A stretch of 64,000 bases of DNA from Azospirillum sp. 412522 (GTDB lineage: Bacteria; Pseudomonadota; Alphaproteobacteria; Azospirillales; Azospirillaceae). The notes under the pieces were generated by a model. That model was given only the letters and a program-made list of their open reading frames with translations. It was not told the origin of the DNA and did not search any database. Position numbers and translations under genes: made by a program. The stretch lies in the NCBI RefSeq assembly GCF_019805165.1, contig NZ_RWIJ01000011.1:77331-141330 (forward strand), given 5' to 3'. This document shows positions 46,131 through 55,619 of this stretch, piece by piece (the first letter of the stretch is position 1; each line of letters opens with the position of its first letter).

Positions 46131-46527
46131 TGGATGGATGTCCGCTCTCTCAGGCACGCGACGAAGGAGCCGGGTTCCGCGCTTTCTGGTTTCGTTGGAC
46201 GAGGGCGGGGAAAGCGACAGGCTTGCAGTCAGGATCCCCGCCAACGCCGTCCGCGTCCGCCGGGCCGAACCCTCGTCAACCCGGGCATTGCAGTTGCATT
46301 ATCAACACGCAAAGCATCTCCGTCGAGCGTCTTATGACGGGAAATGCTCCTTATGCTCCGGCAAGATTGAAAAATCACAAGCCGAGAACGCAAGCCTTTG
46401 CGTCAAATCGCCCCTTTCTGTGCATGCATCATTTGGTAATACACGCATAACGTTGGCGCGTGGTTCTTGATGCCGAAGCGGACTGAACCGGCAGCCAGGG
46501 GAATTTCCCAAAAGATCGGACGGAACG
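46131..46527. other. Divergent promoter region between tctBA and tctC, 397 bp
   Basis: The spacer between the divergent tctB and tctC genes is less GC-rich from about 46280 to 46450. It should carry both promoters, but no clear -35/-10 pair or operator palindrome stands out. No small gene or RNA is evident. Confidence 0.45.
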
Positions 46528-47532
46528 ATGACAGCAGCGACCCAATTCCTGCGCATGGCTTGCCGCCGTGCCGCCTTCCTCCCCGGCATGGCGCTGGCGG
46601 CGCTGATCCTGTGTGCCGGCACCGGGCCTGCGGCACGGGCCGCCTACCCGGAGAAGCCGATCACCATGGTCGTGGCCTATGGGGCCGGCGGCTCCACCGA
46701 CGTGACGGCCCGCATGTTGGCGCCCTACATCGAGCATTATCTGGGCGGCGGCCGGATCGTCATCCTGAACCGTCCCGGCGCCGGCGGAGAGATCGGCTTC
46801 GCGGCCATCGCCGACGCCCCGCCGGACGGCTACACCATCGGTTTCATCAACACGCCCAACCTGATCACCATCCCGATCGAGCGGCAGGCGCGCTACGGCC
46901 TGGACCGGCTGGATCCGCTGGTGAACATCGTCGACGACCCCGGCGTGATGACCGTCCGCGCCGACAGCCCCTTCCGCACGGTCGCCGACGTCGTCAACCA
47001 TGCCAAGGCCAACCCACGCACCCTGACCGTGGGATCGACCGGCATCGGGTCGGACGACCATCTCGCCATGCTTCTGCTGGAGCGGCAGGCCGGGGTGCAT
47101 CTCACCCATGTTCCGTTCCCCGGCAGCGCGGAGAACTATCGCGCGATGCTGGGCCAGCACATCCAGATCTGCGACCAGAACCTGGGCGAAGGGCTGCGCG
47201 GGCAGGCCGGCGGCGATCCGGTGCGGATGCTGGCGGTGATGAGCCGGTCACGCTGGGACATGGCGCCGGACCTGCCGACCTTCCGCGAGCAGGGCTATGC
47301 CATCGACATGGTGTCGATGCGCGGCATCGGCGCGCCGAAGGGCCTGCCGCCGGAGATCCGCCGCACCCTGATCGAGGCGATCACCAAGGCCGCGATGGAC
47401 CCGGAATTCCAGGCCAAGGCGCGCGAGACCTTCCAGCCGTTGCGCATCGTCGGTCCCGACTCCTTCGCCGCCGAGTTGAAGCAACTGGACGGCGAGTTCC
47501 GCAGCCTGTGGACCGAAATGCCCTGGAAGTAA
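46528..47532 (+). CDS. tctC: Tripartite tricarboxylate transporter periplasmic binding protein TctC
   Basis: A 334-residue Bug/TctC family solute-binding protein with a signal peptide (1-38, ending AARA). The mature protein has YPEKPITMVVAYGAGGSTDV, VILNRPGAGGEIGFAAIADA and PDGYTIGFI, which are family loop motifs around the carboxylate site, and LTVGSTGIGSDDHLAML. It delivers the ligand to TctAB, encoded divergently. The ligand is not known. Confidence 0.95.
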   Translation: MTAATQFLRMACRRAAFLPGMALAALILCAGTGPAARAAYPEKPITMVVAYGAGGSTDVTARMLAPYIEHYLGGGRIVILNRPGAGGEIGFAAIADAPPDGYTIGFINTPNLITIPIERQARYGLDRLDPLVNIVDDPGVMTVRADSPFRTVADVVNHAKANPRTLTVGSTGIGSDDHLAMLLLERQAGVHLTHVPFPGSAENYRAMLGQHIQICDQNLGEGLRGQAGGDPVRMLAVMSRSRWDMAPDLPTFREQGYAIDMVSMRGIGAPKGLPPEIRRTLIEAITKAAMDPEFQAKARETFQPLRIVGPDSFAAELKQLDGEFRSLWTEMPWK

Positions 47533-47559
47533 CTGACCGTTCCGAAACGATCACTGTCG

Positions 47560-48288
47560 TCAAAAGCTCGTTCGGATATCGTAACGGATCGGGTCGGTCG
47601 TTCCGGCTTCGGAAAAGCCCTTCAGGCGCAGCAGGCAGCTGTCGCAGGCGCCGCAGGACAGCCCCTCCGGCGTCGGGTCGTAGCAGGAATGGGTGAGGCT
47701 GTAGTCCACCCCCAGCTCCAGCCCGCGACGGACGATGGCGGCCTTGTCCAGCGTCATCAGCGGCGCATGGATCCTGAACCGGCTGGTGCCTTCCACCCCC
47801 GCCTTGGTGGCGAGGTTGGCCAGGGTCTCGAAGGCCGCGATGTATTCGGGGCGGCAGTCGGGATATCCCGAGTAGTCCAGCGCGTTGACGCCGATGAACA
47901 GGTCGGACGCCCCCAGCGTCTCGGCCCAGGCCAGCGCGAAGGACAGGAAGACGGTGTTGCGCGCCGGAACATAGGTCACCGGGATCCCCTCCCCCAGCCC
48001 GGCCTCCAGCTCCGCGGCGCTGCCGTGCTTGGGCACGGCGATGGAGTCGGTCAGGGCGGAGCCGCCGAAGGCGCGCAGGTCGATGTCGGCGATCACATGC
48101 CGCTCCACCCCCATCGCCGCAACCACCCGCCGCGCCGCCTCCAGCTCGACCGCATGGCGCTGGCCGTAGCGGAAGCTGAGCGCATTGACCCGGTAGCCCT
48201 CGGCCTTGGCGATGGCGAGCACGGTCGTGGAGTCGAGCCCGCCGCTGACCAGCACCACCGCATCCCTGATCCCGTTCCGATCCGCCAT
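47560..48288 (-). CDS. queC: 7-cyano-7-deazaguanine synthase QueC
   Basis: A 242-residue ATP-dependent enzyme making preQ0 in queuosine biosynthesis. The PP-loop is [20 protein letters not shown]. The zinc cysteines lie in [38 protein letters not shown] is also conserved. The ATG at 48288 gives the usual N-terminus. No preQ1 riboswitch is obvious in the 86-bp gap upstream. No other que genes are present. Confidence 0.96.
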   Translation of the reverse strand: MADRNGIRDAVVLVSGGLDSTTVLAIAKAEGYRVNALSFRYGQRHAVELEAARRVVAAMGVERHVIADIDLRAFGGSALTDSIAVPKHGSAAELEAGLGEGIPVTYVPARNTVFLSFALAWAETLGASDLFIGVNALDYSGYPDCRPEYIAAFETLANLATKAGVEGTSRFRIHAPLMTLDKAAIVRRGLELGVDYSLTHSCYDPTPEGLSCGACDSCLLRLKGFSEAGTTDPIRYDIRTSF

Positions 48289-48374
48289 CGCACACCTGCC
48301 TTTCCGAAGCCATCCGTCCAAGAGGGCGAACATCCTGCGACAGCTTCTGGCACATCCGGGCGGCGCAGGCCAGA

Positions 48375-50270
48375 TCAGGACATCATCGCCAGCAGTTCGG
48401 CGATGCTCATGACGCGGGACGGCGGCAGGCGGATGGTGGCGGTACAGCCCTGTCCCGGCGCGCTGTGCAAAGTCAGCGTTCCGCCATGCGCCTCCACCAG
48501 ACGCAGCGCCAGCGGCAGGCCGAGCCCGATGCCCTCGTGGCGGCGGGTCTCCCCCTGATCGAGCTGGGTGAAGGGAGTGAGCGCCTTCGCGATGTTCTCC
48601 GGCTGCATGCCGACGCCGTGATCCCGGACCGACAGCTCCACCCAGCCGTCCGGGGCGATGCCCGCGGTGACGCGGACGGTCGTGCCCGGATGGCTGAACT
48701 TGACGGCGTTGGACAGCAGGTTTCCCAGGGCTTGGCCAAGACGCCGTTCGTCACCCCGCATCGGCGGCAGGTCGCCATCGGTCGCCACCTCCACCGCCAC
48801 CTCCTGACGGGTGGAGTGGAAGCACAGGTCCGCCACCGCACGCTCGACCAGCGCGGAGAGATCCACCAGCCCTTCGATCAGCGCCAATCCACCGGCATCG
48901 AGCCGCGCCATGTCGAGAATGTCGTCGATGATCGCCAGAAGCTGTTCTCCGGCCTGACGGATCGCACCGACGCAGTCGCGCAGCTGCTCGTCCCGCCGCC
49001 TCTCTCCCGGAGTTTGCCCGGTCTGCGCCTCGATCAGCTGGGAGAAGCCGATCACTGCGTTCAGCGGCGTGCGCAGCTCATGGCTCATGGTCGCGATGAA
49101 GGTCGATTTGGCGCGGTCGCCGGCCTCCGCCGCCTCCTTGGCGGCCAGAAGCTCGGCCTCCGCCCGGCGGCGCTCGGTCACGTCGCGGATAATGGCGGTG
49201 TAGAGCCGCCGTCCCTCCACTTCGCTGGCGCTGACCGACAATTCCACCGGGAAGCGGGTGCCATCGGCCCGCTCCGCCGCCGCCGCGCGGTCGCGGGCGA
49301 CCAGCGCCGTGGTCTGGCCGGGGGTGAACTCCAGCCGCAGCCCGCTTTCCTCCCGCAGGTCGGCCAACGAAATCAGACGGTCCAGCGGACGCCACAGCAG
49401 GTCCCCGGCCGGGACGCCGAACATCGCCTCCGCCGCGCGGTTGAAGCTGAGCAGCACGCCGGCCTCGTCGACGGTCAGGATCGCGTCGGCGGCGGTGTCG
49501 AGAATCGCGTCGTTGCGCGCCTCGGACAGGCGCAGGGCATTGGCGGTATGCACATATTCGCTGACGTCGGTGAGGGTGGCGAGGAGTCCGCCGTCCTCCA
49601 GCGGGATGCGCTGGCACAGCACCCGGCGCTCGGTCCCCATCCCCTCGGGATCGAGGAAGCGGAAATCGGTCGGCTGGGGGTCGCGGTGCGGGTCCAGCCG
49701 CCACTCCGCCGCCACCCGGCCCCGATCTTCGGGATGCACGGCGTCGAGCCAGCCCCCGCCGAGCAGTTGGTCGGGTTCCAGTCCGGTGATGCCGGCGAGC
49801 CGGGCATTGGCGAACAGGACCTGCCCGTCGGCACCGGCCTGCAGAATGCCGACCGGCACCGACTCCGCCAGGGTACGGTAGCGGGCTTCGCTGGCGCGCA
49901 GCCGTTCCGACAGTACGATGCGGTCGCTGATGTCGCGGATGTTCAGCACCAGCCCGCCGATGGTGGGATCGGCCAGCGCGTTGCGGGTGGCGACCTCCAG
50001 CCAGCGCCAGCCGCCCTCTGCATGGCGGAAGCGGAAGACGGCACGGCCGCTGCTGCCGGCGGGAGCCTTCACCCGAAGGTCGAGCCGGTGCCGGGCCTCC
50101 TCCACATCGTCGGGGTGGATGTGCCCGTCGAGCGGCTCCCCGGTCAGCGCCTCCGCCCGGTGGCCCAGCAGATCGGCGATGGCATCGCTGATGTGGAGCA
50201 CGCGCCCGTCCGGCGAAAGCACCGCGACGACCTCGCGGCAATCGCGGAACAGCGCATCCTGCAAGACCAT
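48375..50270 (-). CDS. PAS-domain sensor histidine kinase
   Basis: A 631-residue soluble kinase with three PAS modules (about residues 10-115, 130-240, 255-370), then HisKA with the phospho-His in [20 protein letters not shown] and HATPase with [26 protein letters not shown] and [18 protein letters not shown]. There are no membrane segments, so it senses a cytosolic cue. No response regulator is adjacent. ATG 50270, with GGGGGA upstream, is preferred over a GTG at 50321 that has no ribosome site. Confidence 0.92.
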   Translation of the reverse strand: MVLQDALFRDCREVVAVLSPDGRVLHISDAIADLLGHRAEALTGEPLDGHIHPDDVEEARHRLDLRVKAPAGSSGRAVFRFRHAEGGWRWLEVATRNALADPTIGGLVLNIRDISDRIVLSERLRASEARYRTLAESVPVGILQAGADGQVLFANARLAGITGLEPDQLLGGGWLDAVHPEDRGRVAAEWRLDPHRDPQPTDFRFLDPEGMGTERRVLCQRIPLEDGGLLATLTDVSEYVHTANALRLSEARNDAILDTAADAILTVDEAGVLLSFNRAAEAMFGVPAGDLLWRPLDRLISLADLREESGLRLEFTPGQTTALVARDRAAAAERADGTRFPVELSVSASEVEGRRLYTAIIRDVTERRRAEAELLAAKEAAEAGDRAKSTFIATMSHELRTPLNAVIGFSQLIEAQTGQTPGERRRDEQLRDCVGAIRQAGEQLLAIIDDILDMARLDAGGLALIEGLVDLSALVERAVADLCFHSTRQEVAVEVATDGDLPPMRGDERRLGQALGNLLSNAVKFSHPGTTVRVTAGIAPDGWVELSVRDHGVGMQPENIAKALTPFTQLDQGETRRHEGIGLGLPLALRLVEAHGGTLTLHSAPGQGCTATIRLPPSRVMSIAELLAMMS

Positions 50271-50395
50271 ATCCCCCGGTTCCTCTGCGAACGGTGGGAT
50301 GTTTCCGATCCCGTTGGACACAGTAATCAGGGGGCTCTAATGGTTCACGTCAGGGTAAACCCGATGTCCGCCACGCGCCGTTCACGGCGGAATCC

Positions 50396-51211
50396 TTATC
50401 CCCGCGACAAGGACAGGAAGGATTTCAACGCTTCCAGCACGGAATCGGGGGCCTCGGCCATGACCATGTGCCCGGTTTGCGGCAGGACCACCACCTGCGA
50501 TGTCTTGACGCAGGCCGCCAGCGACCGTCCGGCCTTCGCCGGGGTCATCCTGTCCAGCGCGCCCAGCAGGAACAGCACCGGACAGGCGACCATCGCAGCC
50601 GCATCGGCCCCCTGCCCATAGTCGTTGCAGGCGGCGAGATCGACGCCCAGCACGCCGGGCCGCACCGAAGCCATCAGCCGGCGCCCGCCGGGGATCAGCG
50701 CCAGCCCCGGGGCCGGACAGCCGCCGCCCTGGGCACCGCCATGGCCGCGCGGACCATGTCCCCAGCCGATCACCATCTCGATGGCCGACTGTTCGCCGGC
50801 ATGGGCGGCGGTCAGCAGGTCCGGATGGACCGGCATCCGCTCCGCCACGCCCAGCAGGGCCACAGCCTCCACCCGCCCGCCATGGCGGGCGGCGGCATCC
50901 AGCGCCACCAGCGCGCCCATGGAATGGCCGACCAGCGCCGCCCGCTCCAGCCCGGCGGCGTCCAGCAGGGCGATCACCCAGTCGGCGAGGGCCGCGATGC
51001 TGCCCAGCGGCTCGCCGCCGGAGCGGCCATGGCCCGGCAGATCGACCGCCAGGACCGAGCGTCCATGGTGGGCGAGATAGCGGCTTTGCAGGCTCCATAC
51101 GCTGTGGTCCATGCCGGCGCCATGGATCAGCACGATTGCAGGGCGCGCGGGGGCGATGTCCCGGCCGCCGGTGTGGACGAAGACGGGGTTTCCGTTGACG
51201 GTCAGCTGCAT
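50396..51211 (-). CDS. Alpha/beta hydrolase
   Basis: A 271-residue alpha/beta hydrolase. The oxyanion loop is IVLIHGAGMDHSVW, the nucleophile elbow is ALVGHSMGALVALDAA, the acid lies in LFLLGALDRMTPAKAG and the His in VVLPQTGHMVMAEAPDS. An unusual Gly-rich insertion, HGPRGHGGAQGGGCPAPG, lies in the cap region. It lies 10 bp after metY on the same strand, so they may be co-transcribed. Substrate unknown. Confidence 0.9.
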   Translation of the reverse strand: MQLTVNGNPVFVHTGGRDIAPARPAIVLIHGAGMDHSVWSLQSRYLAHHGRSVLAVDLPGHGRSGGEPLGSIAALADWVIALLDAAGLERAALVGHSMGALVALDAAARHGGRVEAVALLGVAERMPVHPDLLTAAHAGEQSAIEMVIGWGHGPRGHGGAQGGGCPAPGLALIPGGRRLMASVRPGVLGVDLAACNDYGQGADAAAMVACPVLFLLGALDRMTPAKAGRSLAACVKTSQVVVLPQTGHMVMAEAPDSVLEALKSFLSLSRG

Positions 51212-51221
51212 GGCGCGGCCC

Positions 51222-52550
51222 TCAGCCCTTGGTGGCGGCGCGCAGCGCCTGCTTCAGGTCGTCGATCAGGTCTTCGCAATCCTCCAGCCCGATCGACAGG
51301 CGGATCATGTCCTCCCCCACCCCGGCGGCGGCGAGCGCCTCCGCATCCAGCTGGGCGTGGGTGGTGCTCGCGGGATGGATGACCAGCGACTTGGCGTCGC
51401 CGACATTGGCGAGGTGCGAGAACAGCGTCAGCGCCTCGATGAAGCGCCGCCCGGCCTCACGGCTGCCGCCGCCCTGACCGCTACCGCGGATGCCGAAGGA
51501 GATGATGGAGCCGGCGCCATGCGGCAGCAGCCGGGCGGCCAGCGCATGATCGGGATGGTCCACCAGCTCCGGATAGGAGACCCAGGCCACCGCCCCCTTC
51601 CCGGCATTCAGCTCCCCTTCCAGGAAGCCGACGATCTTGCGGGCGTTGTGGATGTGTCCCTTCATCCGCAGCGGCAGGGTTTCCACCCCCTGCAGGATCT
51701 GGAAGGCGTTCATCGGGCTCATGCAGGCGCCGAAGTCGCGCAGGCCCTCGGCCCGGGCGCGGGCGATGAAGGCGGCCGGACCATATTCCTCGGCGAAATC
51801 GATGCCGTGATAGCCGGCATAGGGTTCGGTCAGGGTCGGGAACTTGCCCGACGCCTCCCAGTCGAAGCGGCCGCCGTCGATCACCACGCCGCCGATGGCG
51901 GTGCCATGCCCGCTCAGCCACTTGGTGCAGGAGTGCATGACCAGATCGGCGCCATGCTCGAACGGCCGGCAGAGATAGGGGGTGGTGAACGTCGAATCGA
52001 TCAGCAGCGGGATGCCGGCCTCATGCGCGATGGCCGCGACCTTCGCCACGTCCAGCACCTCCAGCCCCGGATTGCCCAGCACCTCGCCGAAGACCAGCCG
52101 GGTCTCCGGGCGGATCGCGGCGCGGATGCCGTCGAGGTCGCGCGGATGGACGAAGCTGGTGGCGATGCCGAAGCGCGGCAGCGTGTAGGCGAGCAGGTTG
52201 CGGCTGCCGCCATAGATGGAGGAGGAGGCGACGATGTGCCCGCCCGCCCCCATCAGCGTCATGATGGCGAGCGTCAGCGCCGCCTGTCCGCTGGCGGTGC
52301 AGACCGCGCCCACCCCGCCCTCCAGCGTCGCCAGCCGCTCTTCGAGCACCGCGACGGTGGGGTTGGAGATGCGCGAGTAGATGTGGCCCGGCCGCTCAAG
52401 GTTGAACAGGGCCGCCGCCTGATCGACGTCGCTGAAGACGTAGGAGGAGGTCAGATGGATCGGAACCGCCCGCGCCCCGGTCGCCGGATCGGGCTTCTGC
52501 CCCGCATGCAGGCTCTGCGTGTCGAACTTCAGGAACTTGGCGCCCGCCAT
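51222..52550 (-). CDS. metY: O-acetylhomoserine sulfhydrylase (MetY)
   Basis: A 442-residue PLP enzyme of the Cys/Met metabolism family, making homocysteine from O-acetylhomoserine and sulfide. PLP lysine is Lys210 in MHSCTKWLSGHGTAIGG. SYVFSDVDQAAALFNLERPG and YSRISNPTVAVLEERLATLE are diagnostic of the longer MetY type. CTASGQAALTLAIMTLMGAG binds the phosphate. GGAGGGAGGAG gives a strong ribosome site. The 5' leader holds a terminator-like hairpin. Confidence 0.96.
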   Translation of the reverse strand: MAGAKFLKFDTQSLHAGQKPDPATGARAVPIHLTSSYVFSDVDQAAALFNLERPGHIYSRISNPTVAVLEERLATLEGGVGAVCTASGQAALTLAIMTLMGAGGHIVASSSIYGGSRNLLAYTLPRFGIATSFVHPRDLDGIRAAIRPETRLVFGEVLGNPGLEVLDVAKVAAIAHEAGIPLLIDSTFTTPYLCRPFEHGADLVMHSCTKWLSGHGTAIGGVVIDGGRFDWEASGKFPTLTEPYAGYHGIDFAEEYGPAAFIARARAEGLRDFGACMSPMNAFQILQGVETLPLRMKGHIHNARKIVGFLEGELNAGKGAVAWVSYPELVDHPDHALAARLLPHGAGSIISFGIRGSGQGGGSREAGRRFIEALTLFSHLANVGDAKSLVIHPASTTHAQLDAEALAAAGVGEDMIRLSIGLEDCEDLIDDLKQALRAATKG

Positions 52551-52685
52551 GCTCCTCCCTCCCCTTGTCGTTGGCGCCGGAAATTGAAAGAGGGCCGCCT
52601 GTGGTCGAGCGGCCCTCCTTTGCTTTTCAGCGTCTTATTAGCCAGCCCTGTTCAACCCGCATTCCTGCGGCATTGACGGTGCGGA
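52551..52685 (-). promoter_or_regulatory. metY leader: metY leader with attenuator-like terminator hairpin
   Basis: On the minus strand, transcription from a promoter at 52686-52714 would give a leader of ~130 nt. It contains a small hairpin (CCGCA-GGAA-TGCGG), the segment GTTGAACA followed 5 nt later by GGCTAA, and then a perfect 9-bp terminator stem (52590-52598 / 52609-52617) followed by TTTCAATTT. The terminator lies 40 bp before the metY ATG. The 3' half looks somewhat like SAM-II riboswitches, known upstream of alphaproteobacterial met genes, but the match is partial and not verified. Confidence 0.45.
52590..52617. terminator. Terminator hairpin in the metY leader
   Basis: GAGGGCCGC (52590-52598) pairs with GCGGCCCTC (52609-52617). 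T-rich segments follow on both strands (TTTGCTTTT on plus; TTTCAATTT on minus). No plus-strand gene ends here, so its most likely role is in the minus-strand metY leader. Confidence 0.75.
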
Positions 52686-52714
52686 AGCGTATGGAGGCCT
52701 GACGTGCGCGTCAA
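52686..52714 (-). promoter_or_regulatory. Candidate sigma-70 promoter of metY
   Basis: On the minus strand TTGACG (52709-52714) and TACGCT (52686-52691) are separated by 17 bp, about 135 bp upstream of the metY ATG. Confidence 0.55.
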
Positions 52715-52852
52715 GGCGGTTGCACCAATGAGAATAGCGGCCAGTGGACAAGTTCGCGCGAATGAGAACAAGTTGCAACAAGTGGAGGGAGGGACTAAAA
52801 GGCGGCGATGGCCCGGCCCGACGGGCGGGGCCTGTCCGAAGAAGAGGTTGTA

Positions 52853-53911
52853 ATGAAGATCACCCGATCCCGGTTCGTCCGTTCGCTCGCCCTCGCCACC
52901 GCGCTCGCCGCCGTGCCGGCCGTGGCCCTGACCGGTTCCGCCTCGGCCCAGACGGCGCCTGCCCAGACTGGGCCGAGTGCCGACGGGATCACGGTCTACA
53001 ACGCCCAGCATGCCAGCCTGACGAAGGAATGGGTGGAGCGCTTCACCCGCGAGACCGGCATCAAGGTGACCGTGCGCAACGGCAGCGACATGGAACTGGG
53101 GAACCAGATCGTGCAGGAGGGAGCCGCCTCCCCCGCCGACGTGTTCCTGACGGAGAATTCGCCGGCGATGGCCCTGGTGGACAATGCCGGCCTGTTCGCG
53201 CCGCTCGGCGCCGAGACGGTGGCCCCGGTGCCGGAGACCTTCCGCCCGGCCAACGGCCACTGGGTCGGCATCGCCGCCCGCTCCACCGTCTTCGCCTACA
53301 ACACCGGCAAGCTGGCCCAGGACAAGCTGCCGAAGTCGCTGCTCGACCTCGCCAATCCGGAGTGGAAGGGACGCTGGGCCGCGTCGCCGGCCGGTGCCGA
53401 CTTCCAGGCCATCGTCGGCGCGCTCCTCCAGCTCAAGGGCGAGGCGGCGACCGCCTCCTGGCTGAAGGCGATGAAGGAGAACGCCAAACCCTACCGCGGC
53501 AACAGCGTCGCCATGAAGGCGGTGAATGCCGGCGAAGTCGAAGGCGCGGTGATCTATCATTACTATTATATCGGCGATCAGGCCCGCACCGGCGGCGAGA
53601 ACAGCAAGAACGTCGCCCTGCATTATTTCCGCAACGGCGATCCCGGCGCTTTCGTCAGCATCTCCGGCGCCGGCGTCCTGGCCTCCAGCAAGAACAAGCG
53701 CGAGGCCGAGGCCTTCGTGAAGTTCCTGACCGGCAAGGGCGGGCAGGAAGTCCTGCGCGACGGCGATTCCTATGAGTACGCCATCGCCGGAGGGGTCGCC
53801 TCCAACGCCCGTCTGGAGCCGCTCGACAAGCTCCAGGCGCCGAAGGTCAAGCCGGAGGCGCTCAACAATAAGGCTGTCACCGACTTGATGACTGCGGCCG
53901 GCCTGCTGTAA
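52853..53911 (+). CDS. Ferric iron ABC transporter substrate-binding protein (FbpA-like)
   Basis: A 352-residue periplasmic binding protein with a signal peptide (1-34, ending ASA). It has [40 protein letters not shown] and FKAL-type N-lobe features, and the C-lobe tyrosine cluster [19 protein letters not shown], the iron-binding Tyr pair of Fbp[21 protein letters not shown] follows. The ATG at 52853 starts the signal peptide and has GAAGAGG upstream. Two AATGAGAA(T/C) copies at 52727 and 52761 may be regulator half-sites. Next are the permease and ATPase genes. Confidence 0.93.
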   Translation: MKITRSRFVRSLALATALAAVPAVALTGSASAQTAPAQTGPSADGITVYNAQHASLTKEWVERFTRETGIKVTVRNGSDMELGNQIVQEGAASPADVFLTENSPAMALVDNAGLFAPLGAETVAPVPETFRPANGHWVGIAARSTVFAYNTGKLAQDKLPKSLLDLANPEWKGRWAASPAGADFQAIVGALLQLKGEAATASWLKAMKENAKPYRGNSVAMKAVNAGEVEGAVIYHYYYIGDQARTGGENSKNVALHYFRNGDPGAFVSISGAGVLASSKNKREAEAFVKFLTGKGGQEVLRDGDSYEYAIAGGVASNARLEPLDKLQAPKVKPEALNNKAVTDLMTAAGLL

Positions 53912-53917
53912 TCCAAT

Positions 53918-53956
53918 CTGCCGTCGCCCGCGGCATCGTGCCGCGGGCGACGGCAG
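53918..53956 (+). promoter_or_regulatory. Perfect 17-bp stem-loop between fbpA-like and fbpB-like genes
   Basis: CTGCCGTCGCCCGCGGC (53918-53934) pairs perfectly with GCCGCGGGCGACGGCAG (53940-53956), loop ATCGT, starting 7 bp after the binding-protein stop. Such stem-loops after ABC binding-protein genes commonly protect the upstream message or partly terminate, so that the binding protein is made in excess. Confidence 0.8.
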
Positions 53957-54158
53957 TTCAGGCCCGTCCATCCGGACGGACCCGGAGCCGGTTCCGGAGT
54001 TCACCGTCATCGCCCTTCACCCGCACTATCCGCAGTCCCCCACGGACCGCGACCCCGCCACCATCCGCGCCGCGGCCTCCCTCGTCGCCGCCCGCCGCAC
54101 CGGCCGGGCGACGCTGCCCGTTCTGGCCGTCACCGCGCTGGTCGCCGCGCTGGCCCTG

Positions 54159-55619
54159 ATGCCGCTCGCCTTCGTCGCCTGGATCACCGTCCAGACCGGA
54201 TGGGAAACGGTGGTCGAACTGGTCTTCCGCCGCCGGGTCGGCGAGCTGCTGGTGAACACGCTGCTGCTGGTCCTGCTGACCCTGCCGCTTTCGGTCCTGG
54301 TGGCGGTCGCGCTGGCCTGGCTGACCGAGCGGTCGGACCTGCCCGGACGGCGGTTCTGGGCCTGGCTGGCGGTGGCGCCGCTGGCGGTGCCCGCCTTCGT
54401 CCACAGCTATGCCTGGGTCACCGTTGCGCCGGGCCTGCATGGGCTGGCGGCGGCCGTGCTGGTCTCGGTCCTCGCCTACTCGCCCTTCCTCTATCTGCCG
54501 GTGGCGGCGCAGCTGCGCCGCCTCGACCCGACCATGGAGGACGTCGCCGCCTCGCTCGGCCACGGGCCTTGGCGGGTGTTCCTGACGGTGGTGCTGCCCC
54601 AGCTGCGGCTGGCCGTCTGCGGCGGCTCGCTGCTGATCGGCCTGCATCTGCTGGCCGAGTACGGCCTCTATGTGATGATCCAGTTCGACACCTTCACCAC
54701 GGCCATCGTCGACCAGTTCCAGTCGGCCTACAACGGCCCGGCGGCGAACATGCTGGCCGGCGTGCTGGTGCTGCTCTGCCTGGGGCTGATGGGCGGCGAG
54801 CTGCTGCTGCGCGGGCAGGAGCGCTATGCCCGCGTCGGCAGCGGCGCCGCGCGGCGGGCGGCGGTAACCAGCCTCGGCCGGGCAACCCTGCCCTGCCTGC
54901 TGGTTCCGCTGCTGTTCGCGGCTCTCTCGCTCGGCGTTCCGCTGCTGACGCTCGGACGCTGGCTCGTCATCGGCGGTTCCCGCGTCTGGCAGGGGGCCGA
55001 CATCGGCGGCGCGATCCTCCAGACGGTGACCCTGGCGCTGGCGGGCGCGCTGCTGACCACACTCGCCGCCGCGCCGATGGCCTGGCTGTCGGTGCGCGCG
55101 CCCGGCCGGCTCCAGCGGGTTCTCGAAGCCTGCCATTACTATGTCGGCTCGCTGCCGGGCGTGGTCGTCGCGCTGGCGCTGGTGACGATCACCGTGCGGG
55201 TGGCCCTGCCGCTCTACCAGACCGTCGCCACGGTGCTGCTGGCGTACCTGCTGCTGTTCCTGCCGCGGGCGCTGGTCGGACTGCGGGCCAGCGTCGCCCA
55301 GGCGCCGGTCGAGCTGGAGCGGGCGGCGATGGCGCTGGGCCGCACGCCGTTGCAGGCGGTGCGCCAGATCACCTTCCGGCTCGCCGCCCCCGGCGCGGCG
55401 GCCAGCATGGCGATGGTCGCGCTCGGCATCACCAACGAGCTGACGGCGACCCTGATGCTCGCCCCCAGCGGCACGCGCACGCTCGCCACGGAATTCTGGT
55501 CGCTGACCAGCGAAATCGACTATGCGGCGGCGGCGCCCTACGCGGTGATGATGGTCGCCGCGTCGCTGCCGATGACGATCCTTCTCCACATCCAATCAAA
55601 GCGGGCCGCCGGACGATGA
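54159..55619 (+). CDS. Ferric iron ABC transporter permease (FbpB-like)
   Basis: A fused double permease of about 486 residues from the first in-frame ATG, with ~12 helices and two EAA loops ([20 protein letters not shown] and [20 protein letters not shown]). The coding frame probably begins earlier. Codons 54003-54158 read [20 protein letters not shown], then [20 protein letters not shown] leading straight into the first helix, but contain no ATG, GTG or TTG. With the ATG at 54159 helix 1 would be cut short. Its stop overlaps the ATPase start by 4 bp. Confidence 0.88.
   Translation: MPLAFVAWITVQTGWETVVELVFRRRVGELLVNTLLLVLLTLPLSVLVAVALAWLTERSDLPGRRFWAWLAVAPLAVPAFVHSYAWVTVAPGLHGLAAAVLVSVLAYSPFLYLPVAAQLRRLDPTMEDVAASLGHGPWRVFLTVVLPQLRLAVCGGSLLIGLHLLAEYGLYVMIQFDTFTTAIVDQFQSAYNGPAANMLAGVLVLLCLGLMGGELLLRGQERYARVGSGAARRAAVTSLGRATLPCLLVPLLFAALSLGVPLLTLGRWLVIGGSRVWQGADIGGAILQTVTLALAGALLTTLAAAPMAWLSVRAPGRLQRVLEACHYYVGSLPGVVVALALVTITVRVALPLYQTVATVLLAYLLLFLPRALVGLRASVAQAPVELERAAMALGRTPLQAVRQITFRLAAPGAAASMAMVALGITNELTATLMLAPSGTRTLATEFWSLTSEIDYAAAAPYAVMMVAASLPMTILLHIQSKRAAGR

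Noticed and set aside
44185..47532. A frameshift in tctA, suggested by a long alternative frame at 44084-44968
   Set aside because: The main frame is continuous from the ATG at 45687 to the stop at 44185 with all family motifs; the other frame is a shadow.
48289..48374. A preQ1 riboswitch upstream of queC
   Set aside because: The 86-bp gap shows neither the small hairpin nor the A-rich tail of known preQ1 RNAs.
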